The position numbers and the translations under genes are program-made. A stretch of DNA of 64,000 nt from Candidatus Accumulibacter affinis (GTDB taxonomy: Bacteria; Pseudomonadota; Gammaproteobacteria; Burkholderiales; Rhodocyclaceae): the NCBI GenBank assembly GCA_016713625.1, contig JADJOT010000010.1, positions 558,001 to 622,000 on the forward strand, written 5' to 3'. The first letter of the stretch is position 1, and every line of letters starts with the position of its first letter. Positions 24,074 to 31,874 of the stretch are shown in pieces. The notes under the pieces were generated by a model. That model was not told the origin of the DNA, ran no database searches, and worked only from the letters and a program-made list of their open reading frames with translations.

Positions 24074-24165
24074 CGTAGGTCGGCTTCGCGTAGCGTATCC
24101 GACATTTACAGCCATCGGCTGCCCTTGATCGTCGGGTTACGGCCTGCGGCCTAACCCGACCTACG
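24074..24165 (+). repeat. Palindrome-ended intergenic repeat, copy 1
   Basis: A 92-base element ending in TAACCCGACCTACG, with a related inverted left end starting CGTAGGTCGG. Inside, GGGTTACGGCC and GGCCTAACCC form a second hairpin. The reverse complement of 46064..46156 is nearly the same sequence. It lies between frdD and the PilZ gene, which converge on it. The style is that of REP/BIME or MITE-like intergenic elements; no ORF is carried. Confidence 0.8.
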
Positions 24166-24238
24166 GCTCTGGCCATGACCAACACTTTCGGTCGCACCCG
24201 GCGCGCCCTGGCGAGCCGCTTGCCAGGCAGCCAGGAGA

Positions 24239-25042
24239 CTAGGAGAGGCCGCTGATGCGCGCTTTGCGCTCGCGTTCGACGCGGGTGATGTAGCGTTGCA
24301 CCATGCTCATTCTTGCTGCCGGCAAGGCCATGAACTGGCAGCCGACACGGACGTAGCGCGATCCTCCCCGGGTCGTCACGTCGAGCTTGTTGCGCACGCT
24401 CAGATGGGCGACCAGCAAGCCTTCGTCCGGCAGGCTCACCTTGCAGTCGGGCAGGACGGCGCCGCGCTGCAGCAGGGCTGCCAGACTCGGCGCCGCCATC
24501 AGACCGATGCCGCCACCGCTGATGTCAAGCAAGGATGCCTCGACCAGCAAGACGCTGCCATCGCTGCGCCGGATCGCGCTGACGAATTTGACCGGCCTGG
24601 TGACCGGCGTTGTCAGGCGAAAGTACTCGCGCCGCTGGAGTCTCAACAGTTCCTCGGGCAGTGCCGCCCGGAAGGCCGGCAAGCCGCCCTGCCGGGTCTC
24701 CGAGAGCTTGCCCAGCTTGAACTGGACCTTCACCTTGTCAACCGACGCGGTCAGCAGTAACTGTTCGGCCAGCAACGCCTGGCGATTGGTCTCTTCCTCG
24801 CGACCGCAATCGAGGACCAGTTCGCCGGCGTCCACGTCGAGTTCGAGCACCGCCGTAAGCAGAAAGGAGCGGCCGCGGTTGAAGTAGGCGCTGACCAGAG
24901 CCCTGCGCTGCACCAGGGCGCGCAGCACCGCCGCAATCTCGGCTGGCGAGTGCAACAGGTATTGAGCGTAGCCCCCGGGATCCTCGATTTCAAATCGAGT
25001 TGGCGCCTCTTCTGCTTGTGCCTCAACGTCCGTGTCTTCCAT
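24239..25042 (-). CDS. PilZ-domain c-di-GMP-binding flagellar brake protein, YcgR-like
   Basis: From ATG 25042, 267 residues: an N-terminal YcgR-like domain and a C-terminal PilZ domain with the c-di-GMP motifs RREYFRLTTP (RxxxR type, about residue 133) and DISGGGIGL ((D/N)xSxxG, about 170). Such proteins bind the flagellar motor and slow it when c-di-GMP rises. It is the last gene of the leftward late flagellar cluster, which supports this role over a generic PilZ function. Confidence 0.85.
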   Translation of the reverse strand: MEDTDVEAQAEEAPTRFEIEDPGGYAQYLLHSPAEIAAVLRALVQRRALVSAYFNRGRSFLLTAVLELDVDAGELVLDCGREEETNRQALLAEQLLLTASVDKVKVQFKLGKLSETRQGGLPAFRAALPEELLRLQRREYFRLTTPVTRPVKFVSAIRRSDGSVLLVEASLLDISGGGIGLMAAPSLAALLQRGAVLPDCKVSLPDEGLLVAHLSVRNKLDVTTRGGSRYVRVGCQFMALPAARMSMVQRYITRVERERKARISGLS

Positions 25043-25115
25043 TCGCTTTCCCGGAATCGGCTGGAGCGGGAAGTGTAAAGCAAAACTGCCGCGGAGGTCG
25101 TCGACGGCGCCAAGA

Positions 25116-25436
25116 TCATCGGTGGTCAATGGTTGCGGCGCTGGGCATGGGTGCTGGCGCCAGCGCCTGACCATTTTCGAGCCGATAGAGCCAGGCCAGC
25201 AGTTCGGCGACCGCCAGATACAGCTGCGGCGGGATATGCTGATCGAGATCGACCTGCATCAGTAGCGACACCAGTTCCGCCGATTCATGTACATAGACGC
25301 CATGTTCGTGCGCCCGCGCGATGATCTGCTCGGCGAGCAGACCGCGTCCCCTGGCGACCACCCGCGGCGCCGCGTCGGCCTGGTGGTAAGCGAGGGCGAC
25401 GGCGTTTTTCAGCGACTCAGGCGGCGCTTTGGGCAT
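25116..25436 (-). CDS. FlhB C-terminal-domain protein (FlhX/YlqH-like)
   Basis: A 106-residue protein corresponding to the cytoplasmic C-domain of the export-gate protein FlhB (AVALAYHQADAAPRVVARGR, then AEQIIARAHEHGVYVHE), without the membrane part. The NPTH autocleavage site is absent; the protein begins about where the cleaved FlhB C-fragment begins. Stand-alone copies of this domain occur beside fliK and may modulate substrate switching. It is directly downstream of the fliK-like gene. Confidence 0.82.
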   Translation of the reverse strand: MPKAPPESLKNAVALAYHQADAAPRVVARGRGLLAEQIIARAHEHGVYVHESAELVSLLMQVDLDQHIPPQLYLAVAELLAWLYRLENGQALAPAPMPSAATIDHR

Positions 25437-25481
25437 GCTCTCGGCGGTCCTCGAGCGCTGGCGCGGGTTGTCTGGCGTGGC

Positions 25482-26585
25482 TCATTCTGCGGGCTGCGGC
25501 TGCTCCTCGCTGGCGGCTGGCGCCGCGATGCCAATCGACGCCAGATCCAGGCCGGCCTGCTGGAACTGGCTGCGCAGGCTGCCCGCATCGTTGCGCAACA
25601 ACTCCTGCGCCGGCTCGTTGGCGAACAGGGACAGGCGGATCTGGTCCCCCTGGATCTGTAGCCGCGCATCGACTTCGCCCAGATTGGGGAGCGTCAGACG
25701 CAGCCGCGTTTGCCAGTTCTGCCGGTCGTCACCACCCGGCTCGCGGCGGTCACCGGGTCTCTCGCCGGGTTCCTGGATTTCCCATTGCATCGCCTGGCCC
25801 GGCCAGACCTGCCCCTGCCAGGCAAAATTCTGTGTGGCGAAGGCTTCGAGTTGTTGCTGGACGAGTGCCTGGGCTGCCGGGGCGACCGCTGCTGCTGGCG
25901 GTGTCGTCTGGAGCGTGTTGACTTCGCTTGGCCTGATCGGCAACTGCGCCGCGTCAGCGGTAGCGCGCGCGCTGCCGCTGACGTCGCTGGCCGGGGCTAC
26001 CTGCGGCGTCAACTTGCCCTGCGGTTCCTGCAGCAGTTGCGCCTTCTGGTATCGCCCCTCGACCCATTCCGCCTGATGCGATTCGTAAAACATGCCGCTC
26101 TCGCTGATCGCCTGCTGCAGCAGCGGCAGCAGATCCTGTGCGCTACTCGGTGGGCGGGCAGCGATCGGCTGCTGCTCGTTGAGGGGTAGCGGCGGCGGAC
26201 CCGAAGCGGCCTCGCCAGTGCCGCCGAGCAGATTGCTGATCAGCTGTCCGGTGCGGCTGAGGTGGGTGGCGACCGCAGCGCCGCCATTCGCTTCGGCAGC
26301 GGCCTTGGCGACCACCGCCAGAGTCAGCTTGCCGTCGCTTTCGGCGACTTCGAGTTCGATGGCGTCGCCGCTGCTGGCGGCAAACGGCAGCGAGAGCGTC
26401 ACGCTGCGCTGGTTGATCATCGCTCGGTAGTTGCCGTCGGGCAGTAGCGACTCGATCTCGGCGAGCAGCCGCTGGCCGGCAACGAGCCCCGGCAGCCGGC
26501 TGCTGAGTTCCTGTAGCGGCAGCGCCGGCCGCAGCGTCCGATCGGCAGCCGGCTGCAGGCGGTTGGCGAGGTCGGCGCGGATCAT
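25482..26585 (-). CDS. Flagellar hook-length control-like protein (FliK family)
   Basis: A 367-residue, Gln/Ala/Pro-rich protein with a low-complexity middle and a C-terminal Flg_hook-type domain (LRLTLPNLGEVDARLQIQGD, about residue 290, followed by LLRNDAGSLRSQFQQAGLDL). FliK measures hook length and switches export to filament proteins. The position between fliT and the FlhB-like gene supports this. It is shorter than many FliK proteins and may be a FliK paralogue. Confidence 0.75.
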   Translation of the reverse strand: MIRADLANRLQPAADRTLRPALPLQELSSRLPGLVAGQRLLAEIESLLPDGNYRAMINQRSVTLSLPFAASSGDAIELEVAESDGKLTLAVVAKAAAEANGGAAVATHLSRTGQLISNLLGGTGEAASGPPPLPLNEQQPIAARPPSSAQDLLPLLQQAISESGMFYESHQAEWVEGRYQKAQLLQEPQGKLTPQVAPASDVSGSARATADAAQLPIRPSEVNTLQTTPPAAAVAPAAQALVQQQLEAFATQNFAWQGQVWPGQAMQWEIQEPGERPGDRREPGGDDRQNWQTRLRLTLPNLGEVDARLQIQGDQIRLSLFANEPAQELLRNDAGSLRSQFQQAGLDLASIGIAAPAASEEQPQPAE

Positions 26586-26589
26586 CGCT

Positions 26590-26880
26590 TCAGGCGCTGG
26601 CGCGCACTTCGCGTAGAACGACGCGCAGCTCGTTCAGACGGGCCTCGACCAGCGGGCGCACCCGCGCATCGCAGCGTTGGCAATCCTCGATCAGGCGGCG
26701 ACCACGCGCTGACTTCGCGACTTCCGGCTCACCCGCAAGATTTGCCGGCAGGCGGCTCACCAGATCGCTGCGTTGATTTTCGATGCTCGCCAGGAGCTCC
26801 CAGTCGCCGCTTTCGGCAGCGCCGAGCATCGCCTCGGAGAGCGCCAGTAGTTCCTCGAGTGCATTCGGCGCGAGGCTCAC
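26590..26880 (-). CDS. fliT: Flagellar export chaperone FliT-like
   Basis: A 96-residue, mostly helical acidic protein (ALEELLALSEAMLGAAESGD, then WELLASIENQRSDLV) whose size and position directly after fliS match FliT, the export chaperone for FliD. Sequence conservation in this family is low, so the call rests mostly on context. Its ATG overlaps the fliS stop by four bases. Confidence 0.7.
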   Translation of the reverse strand: MSLAPNALEELLALSEAMLGAAESGDWELLASIENQRSDLVSRLPANLAGEPEVAKSARGRRLIEDCQRCDARVRPLVEARLNELRVVLREVRASA

Positions 26881-27290
26881 GCCACGGCCTGCTGTCGCGC
26901 GCCGGGGGCAATCTCCCGCCAGGCGCCATGAATCTCTTCGATCAGCGCGGCAACCTCTTCGAGCGCGCGCACATCGTTGTCCATGTTGGCCCGCAGCAGG
27001 CGCATTACCAGATAGTCGTAGAGCGCGTTGAGGCGCGCGGCGATTTCGCCGCCTTGTTCGAGGTCGAGGCTGACCTTGAGGCCGTTGCCGATGATGTCGA
27101 TGGCTTTGGAAACGGCTTCGCCCCGGGCGGCGATATCCTGCTGCTGAAGCGCAGCGCGGGCGTTGCCGATGGCCACCTGGGCACCCGCGAAAAGCAGCAG
27201 GATCAGGCGGTACGGGTCGGCGACCTCGATTGCGGCGTCAATGCCGACTTTCTGATACGCGGAAATTGCCTGGCGTGCACTGCCGAACAT
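26877..27290 (-). CDS. fliS: Flagellar export chaperone FliS
   Basis: A 137-residue helical protein with the FliS pattern: an Ala/Tyr N-terminus (SARQAISAYQKVGIDAAIEV), the DPYRLILLLFAGAQVAIGNA helix (about residue 27) and LNALYDYLVMRLLRANMDND (about 90). It binds the flagellin C-terminus in the cytoplasm and keeps it unfolded for export. It lies nine bases after fliD. Confidence 0.9.
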   Translation of the reverse strand: MFGSARQAISAYQKVGIDAAIEVADPYRLILLLFAGAQVAIGNARAALQQQDIAARGEAVSKAIDIIGNGLKVSLDLEQGGEIAARLNALYDYLVMRLLRANMDNDVRALEEVAALIEEIHGAWREIAPGARQQAVA

Positions 27291-27299
27291 TGGGGACTC

Positions 27300-28721
27300 C
27301 TAGCTGCTGCTCTTGGGTAGGTTGGCAAGTTGTTGCGAGAGAAAGTTGCTGGTCGTGGTCAGGCCCGAGATCACGGTATCGAGCGAGGTGAATTGCTTGC
27401 GATAACGCGCCTCGATCTGGGTCAGTCGGCTGGAGAGGGCATCGGACTGCTGGCCAATACTCTTGATCGACGCGTTGAGGCCTTCGCTACGCGCGGCAAT
27501 CAGGCCGCTGGTACCGACCAGGCCGTCGGCAGCGGCCTTGAAGGCGCCACCGTAGGCGGCAACCAGCCTGGCGACACCGCCGAAGTCCTCGCCAATCGCC
27601 TTCGTCAGTCTGTCGGAATCGACGCTGAGCCGGCCATCCTTCTGCAGCGTGATGCCGATGTCCGAGAGGTGCTGCAGGGTGGCGCCCGAGAGCTCGGAAG
27701 GCAGGTTGCCGAGCGCCGCGCGAAAGTTGTTCTGCGCCGTGCGCAGGGTGCTGTCGCCGTTGAGCGCGCCGGCCTTCCTGCTGGTCGCGTCGTAGCTGCC
27801 GAGACTGCTGGCGGTGGTATGGAAGTCGTTGAACGCCTTGACCAGGGCGTTGACGCCGGCGCTCAGACTGGAATTGTCCTTGCTGATCGTGAAGCTTGTA
27901 CTGACCGAGTTTGCCGGGGCTTCGGGACCTTTCAGCAGGTTCAGGGTAAGCCCGTCAATCGCCGTCGTCACGGTGTTGGTCTCGGCGCTGACCGCGATCC
28001 CATTCAGCTTGAAGCTGGCTCCCTGCGCGGCCTGCGTCTGCAGAAAGCGATCCGTGAACGGGTCCGGGACGGCATTCGGGTCGTACGACAGGCCGCCAAT
28101 TCCCGACAGTTTGACGAACTGATTGCTGCCGGCGGTGTCGCTGGTCAGCACCAGCTGCTTGCCGGCACTGCCGTTGATCACCAGCGCTGAAACACCTGCT
28201 CCAGCATTGTTGATCGCGTCGCGGATGGCTTCCGGAGTCGCGCCATCGGCGATGGCAACGTCGGTGGTCTGGTGCGGGCTGACGCCAGCGACGCTATCCA
28301 GTGAGATGGTCAGCGTGCCGCCCAGGGGCAGGGTTCCCCCCGCTCCGGAAAAAGGGGAAGCACCTCCGCTCGCGCTGGCGATGCTGTGCTGTCTCGCCAA
28401 CTGGCTGATTTCGAGTTGGTAGGTGCCCGCGACCGCCGTCGATGCCGTGCTGGCCGAGGCGAGCGTGGGATCGGCGACCGCCGTCCGGAACACCGAGAAT
28501 TTTTGTGTAGCTGTGCTGCCCGTCGCCGGCACCAGGCTGGCAGCGGCTGTCTGCAGCGCCGAAATCGCGCCTTGCAGCGAGCCGAGCGCCGAGATCTTGG
28601 CCTGGAAACCCGCCTCCTTTCTGGTCAACGCGGTCAGCGGCCGCTGTTCAAGCGCCATCAACTGGCTGACAATGCTGTTGACGTCCAGGTTGGAGCCCAG
28701 ACCAGGCGATGAAATAGCCAT
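27300..28721 (-). CDS. fliD: Flagellar filament cap protein FliD
   Basis: A 473-residue protein with the FliD N-terminal coiled segment (GLGSNLDVNSIVSQLMALEQ) and C-terminal coiled coil (SLDTVISGLTTTSNFLSQQL). It forms the cap under which flagellin folds. The middle holds Ser/Thr/Gly-rich repeats. It is part of the flagellin-flaG-fliD-fliS-fliT order. Confidence 0.92.
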   Translation of the reverse strand: MAISSPGLGSNLDVNSIVSQLMALEQRPLTALTRKEAGFQAKISALGSLQGAISALQTAAASLVPATGSTATQKFSVFRTAVADPTLASASTASTAVAGTYQLEISQLARQHSIASASGGASPFSGAGGTLPLGGTLTISLDSVAGVSPHQTTDVAIADGATPEAIRDAINNAGAGVSALVINGSAGKQLVLTSDTAGSNQFVKLSGIGGLSYDPNAVPDPFTDRFLQTQAAQGASFKLNGIAVSAETNTVTTAIDGLTLNLLKGPEAPANSVSTSFTISKDNSSLSAGVNALVKAFNDFHTTASSLGSYDATSRKAGALNGDSTLRTAQNNFRAALGNLPSELSGATLQHLSDIGITLQKDGRLSVDSDRLTKAIGEDFGGVARLVAAYGGAFKAAADGLVGTSGLIAARSEGLNASIKSIGQQSDALSSRLTQIEARYRKQFTSLDTVISGLTTTSNFLSQQLANLPKSSS

Positions 28722-28757
28722 GATTTTTCTTTCTGTCCCCTGCTGGGTGCTGCGCGC

Positions 28758-29120
28758 TCAGGCCGTCTGCTTGACCAGCAGCCCCTTGATGTTGTCGAGC
28801 GCCTTGGCGATGTCCAGCATTTCTTGCGACGGCATCTGGCGAATCACTTCCTTGGTCGCGCGGTCGATGATCCTGACCACCAGCTGTCCGGTGTCCTGAT
28901 TGATGCTGAACTCCAGATTGCTGTTGATTGGCTTGACGAACTCGCGAACGCTCTGGGTGGCGGCTTCCAGTTGCGCGCGGTCGGGCTGCTGGGTAGGCGA
29001 CGGCAACTGCGCCGCGTCGACGCTCCTGGCTTCGCCGGGGGTCTTGACTGCACGCGGCGCCGGGCCAGGCAGCGAGTTGGCTTGCGGCGGCAGCGAAACG
29101 CCAGTCGCTTGAATGTTCAT
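28758..29120 (-). CDS. flaG: FlaG family protein
   Basis: From ATG 29120, with GGAGC about nine bases upstream, 120 residues: a variable N-terminus and a conserved C-terminal domain (LEFSINQDTGQLVVRIIDRA, then EVIRQMPSQEMLDIAKAL) typical of FlaG, which influences filament length in several bacteria. It lies between flagellin and fliD, its usual position. Confidence 0.9.
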   Translation of the reverse strand: MNIQATGVSLPPQANSLPGPAPRAVKTPGEARSVDAAQLPSPTQQPDRAQLEAATQSVREFVKPINSNLEFSINQDTGQLVVRIIDRATKEVIRQMPSQEMLDIAKALDNIKGLLVKQTA

Positions 29121-29259
29121 GTCACGCTCCTTACCGTGAAAGTCGCGCCAGCGACTCATGAATCTTCCCTCGCCTGCTCACTGCGGAGGGGTCGGGGGCG
29201 AGGGAAACGGTCAGGGCTTTCATCATCCGGGGTGTCTCACAAAGCCATGACCATCGGGG

Positions 29260-29301
29260 AAGAAACATCGGGGCGCGACCGCGTTGCCGCGACCGCGCCC
29301 C
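29260..29301 (-). terminator. Probable flagellin transcript terminator
   Basis: Downstream of the flagellin stop (29330), 29270..29301 can fold into a long GC-rich stem (outer arms GGGGCGCG and CGCGCCCC, inner arms CGCG and CGCG, with a 2x2 mismatch and a TTGC loop). Read on the minus strand it is followed by a T-rich stretch (GATGTTTCTT). This would separate abundant flagellin mRNA from flaG-fliD. Confidence 0.6.
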
Positions 29302-29329
29302 AATCTTACCGCGATTGAACCATTCCAGC

Positions 29330-30781
29330 TTATCCGCGCAGCAGCGATAACACGTTCTGCGGCAGCGAATTGGCCTGCGCCAGCATTGCCGTACCGGCTT
29401 GCTGCAGGATCTGCGCACGCGTCAGGTTGGCGGTCTCGGCAGCAAAGTCGGCGTCGAGGATGCGGCTGCGTGAGGCGGAAAGGTTTTCCGAGGTGGTGGC
29501 CAGATTGCTGACGACGCTGCTGAAGCGGTTCTGCACCGCACCAAGGTTTGCTCGACTCGAGTTGATGTTGGCCAGAGCCGCGTCAAGGGTCGAGATGGCG
29601 TTCTGTGCGCCGCTGGCGGTGGTCAGACTGACGCTCGATATACCGGCACCGAAAGTGGCGGTGGCGGCGGTGTAACCGGCGGTCAGTGCCGTCTTGCTCA
29701 GGTCCGCCCCACCAAGCGTGATGCCGGAACTGCTGGTCGAGCTGAGACTCACGCCGCCGTAGGTCGTTCCCGCTGTCAGGCCGGAGTCGGTGAGGCCGGT
29801 ACCGCCACCGGCAACGGTGATGTTGCGGCCATCTTCAGCGGTCAGCGTGACCGCGCCGGTCGTGGTGCTGAAGGTGGCGGTGGTACCGGTCTGATTCGAA
29901 ACGGCGTTGATTGCCGCCGCCACGTTGTTGCCCGTCTCGACATCGTTGGCGCCTGCCGCAACGGCGCCGATGTCGACCCCGTTGATGGTGACGAAGTTGG
30001 TGGCACCACCGGCGAAGCCGCCGTTGGTGGTGGCTGCGGCGCCGGTCACCGTGCTCTTGGTTGCCGCGGCCGAGACGCCGGTCTGGCCGGTGACCGAGTT
30101 GAAGGCCGCAGCCTTGGCAATTGCGCTGGCATTGGCATTCGCACTCGACACGCCATCCGAAGCGGAAGGGCCGATGCCGTAGCCGTTCACTGTGATGCCC
30201 CCGGCACCGATCGCGCCGGCAATTACCGTGGCCGACAGGCTGGTCGAATACGAAGAGGTGGTGCCGACGCCGAGCGCATCGGCTTTGGCACTGGCGATCG
30301 AACTGATCGAAATCGTTTCGCCGCTATTGGCGCCGACCTGGAAGGCCTGCGCGTTGAAGGTGCCGTCGAGCAGTTTCACCCCGTTGAACGCGGTCTGGCT
30401 GGAAACGGTGTTGATCTGCTGTACCAGTTGGTCGACTTCCTGCTGCAGCGCGGCGCGGTCGGTACTGGTATTGGTCGCGTTGGAGGCCTGCACGGCGAGT
30501 TCGCGCATCCGTTGCAGTGAGTCGCTGATGCTCTGCAGTCCACCTTCGGCCGTCTGCGCCAGCGAGATACCGTCGTTGGCGTTACGCGAAGCCTGGTTGA
30601 GACCGCTGATCTGCGAAGTCATTCTGGTCGAAATGGCCAGACCGGCGGCGTCGTCCTTGGCGCTGTTGATGCGCAGACCCGAAGACAGGCGTTGCAGCGA
30701 GGTGGCCAGCGAATTCTGCGAACTGTTGAGGCTGCGTTGCGAGTTGAGCGACGCGACGTTGGTGTTGATGACTTGGGGCAT
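29330..30781 (-). CDS. fliC: Flagellin
   Basis: A 483-residue filament protein. The conserved D0/D1 ends are intact: MPQVINTNVASLNSQRSLNS and AAGLAISTRMTSQISGLNQA at the N-terminus, and ADFAAETANLTRAQILQQAG with AMLAQANSLPQNVLSLLRG at the C-terminus. The central 170-380 region is Ala/Gly/Thr/Ser-rich and is the surface-exposed variable part. A sigma-28-type promoter lies about 160 bases upstream and a hairpin terminator just after the stop. Confidence 0.96.
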   Translation of the reverse strand: MPQVINTNVASLNSQRSLNSSQNSLATSLQRLSSGLRINSAKDDAAGLAISTRMTSQISGLNQASRNANDGISLAQTAEGGLQSISDSLQRMRELAVQASNATNTSTDRAALQQEVDQLVQQINTVSSQTAFNGVKLLDGTFNAQAFQVGANSGETISISSIASAKADALGVGTTSSYSTSLSATVIAGAIGAGGITVNGYGIGPSASDGVSSANANASAIAKAAAFNSVTGQTGVSAAATKSTVTGAAATTNGGFAGGATNFVTINGVDIGAVAAGANDVETGNNVAAAINAVSNQTGTTATFSTTTGAVTLTAEDGRNITVAGGGTGLTDSGLTAGTTYGGVSLSSTSSSGITLGGADLSKTALTAGYTAATATFGAGISSVSLTTASGAQNAISTLDAALANINSSRANLGAVQNRFSSVVSNLATTSENLSASRSRILDADFAAETANLTRAQILQQAGTAMLAQANSLPQNVLSLLRG

Positions 30782-31159
30782 TTTCCTTCTCCTATCACTG
30801 TTGAATTGACTTCAGGTTTCCAGTGGCCTGCCTGAGGCATCTGCCGGCTCAGGTGGCAATCGTTTCGCTTACATTTTTTGTTACGACCGGCCGCGGGGAA
30901 ACTTTAGTGACTTTCGTTTGGCCTGCCGTGTAAGTCCTCTAGCGGCAGGTGATCCGTGAAGTTTAGGGGCGGGGGTTCCGATACCATGGGCAAGCCGGCA
31001 ACCGCCGCTGTCTCTTCCGGCTTAACCATCAATCCGGAATTGCGGGGATCGGCCATGCAGGAAGGGCTCTGTCCTGCTACGAGAGCAAACCGGTAAGCCG
31101 ACCTTCGCCGGTTGACTTCTGGTAAGGTAACGCCTGTTCATACCGAATTGGAGGTAGTC
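30782..31159. other. 378-base intergenic region upstream of flagellin
   Basis: It holds the sigma-28 promoter for the leftward flagellin gene and the leader of the rightward ribbon-helix-helix gene. Inverted arms AAGCCGG (30992..30998) and CCGGCTT (31017..31023) flank an 18-base loop. A TTGACT at 31112..31117 may be the -35 of the toxin-antitoxin pair, but no good -10 matches it. No credible gene is seen. Confidence 0.6.
30939..30965 (-). promoter_or_regulatory. Sigma-28 (FliA) promoter for flagellin
   Basis: Read on the minus strand, TAAA (30962..30965) is followed after exactly 15 bases by GCCGCTAG (30939..30946), against the sigma-28 consensus TAAA-N15-GCCGATAA (10 of 12 matches). It lies 158 bases upstream of the flagellin ATG, pointing at it, so class III flagellar control is expected. 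Confidence 0.75.
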
Positions 31160-31450
31160 ATGGCCGCCGCCGCCCCTCGCGCCGTCTCGATCAAGATCGA
31201 CCAGGACACCCGAGAGCGCGTAAACCGTCTTGCTGAAGCGCGTCACCGGACTTCTCACTGGTTGACGCGTGAGGCGATCAGCCAGTACGTCGAGCGCGAG
31301 GAAAAGCGCGAAGCGTTTCGGCAGGACGCCATCGACGCCTGGAACGAGTATCAGGCAAGCGGTTTGCATGTGACCGGTGATGAAGTCATGGCATGGCTGG
31401 ATACCTGGGGCGAAGAAAGTGAGCAGGCCGCTCCCCTATGCCACAAGTGA
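31160..31450 (+). CDS. Ribbon-helix-helix antitoxin (ParD/CopG-like)
   Basis: A 96-residue protein with an N-terminal RHH DNA-binding motif (RAVSIKIDQDTRERVNRLAE, then HRTSHWLTREAISQYVE) and an acidic C-terminal tail able to mask a toxin. GGAGGT lies six bases before the ATG. The stop overlaps the start of the RelE/ParE-type reading frame by 13 bases, the usual antitoxin-then-toxin arrangement. Expected role: neutralise the toxin and repress its own promoter. Confidence 0.82.
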   Translation: MAAAAPRAVSIKIDQDTRERVNRLAEARHRTSHWLTREAISQYVEREEKREAFRQDAIDAWNEYQASGLHVTGDEVMAWLDTWGEESEQAAPLCHK

Positions 31451-31728
31451 GAGTTTCGCCTGCCGCTCTGCGTGACCTGGAGCGCTTGCGCGAGTTCCTG
31501 CGGCCAAGGAATTAGGAAACGGCGAAACGTGCTGCCAACGCCATCATCAAATCCGTTCAGGTGCTGGGGCAGTATCCTCAGATCGGCAGACCCGCAGAGG
31601 AAATGGACGTCGAATACCGCGAGCTGCTGATCCATTTTGGTGACAGCGGCTATGTGGCTCTGTATCGCTACGAGGCGGATCTCGTCACCGTGCTGGCACT
31701 GCGGCATCAAAAGGAGGCCGGGTATTGA
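31438..31728 (+). pseudogene. RelE/ParE-type toxin interrupted by an amber codon
   Basis: Reading from ATG 31438 gives MPQVRVSPAALRDLERLREF, then LRPRN, a TAG at 31513..31515 (codon 26), and continues in the same frame as ETAKRAANAIIKSVQVLGQY, with PQIGRPAEEMDVEYRELLIH and YVALYRYEADLVTVLALRHQ, to TGA 31726..31728. This is a full-length ParE/RelE-family toxin (96 codons) apart from one nonsense codon. No frameshift is needed. Unless the amber is suppressed, the toxin is lost while the antitoxin gene is intact. A sequencing error of one base is the alternative. Confidence 0.8.
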
Positions 31729-31760
31729 CTTCCGGCTGATTCAGCGGCGGAGGAGGCGGT

Positions 31761-31837
31761 TATAATCGGCGCCTACGTGGCAAGGGAAGGCACCTGGCGC
31801 CGCCGATTGTCAAAGATGCCGGCAGATTGCCGGTTTT
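31761..31837 (+). promoter_or_regulatory. surE leader: -10 box and terminator-like hairpin
   Basis: A perfect TATAAT (31761..31766) lies 108 bases before surE; its -35 is poor. At 31819..31833 CCGGCA and TGCCGG form a six-pair stem with a GAT loop, followed by TTTT (31834..31837). RNA starting near 31773 and stopping there would be about 65 nt, so this may be a small RNA or an attenuator ahead of surE. Confidence 0.4.
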
Positions 31838-31874
31838 CTGTTTGCCAGTGTGCGTTGACGTTTGTGGATGGTAT

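Noticed and set aside
30992..31023. AAGCCGG/CCGGCTT inverted repeat between flagellin and the RHH gene
   Set aside because: The 18-base loop and lack of a T-run make a terminator unlikely; it could be an operator, but nothing decides this.
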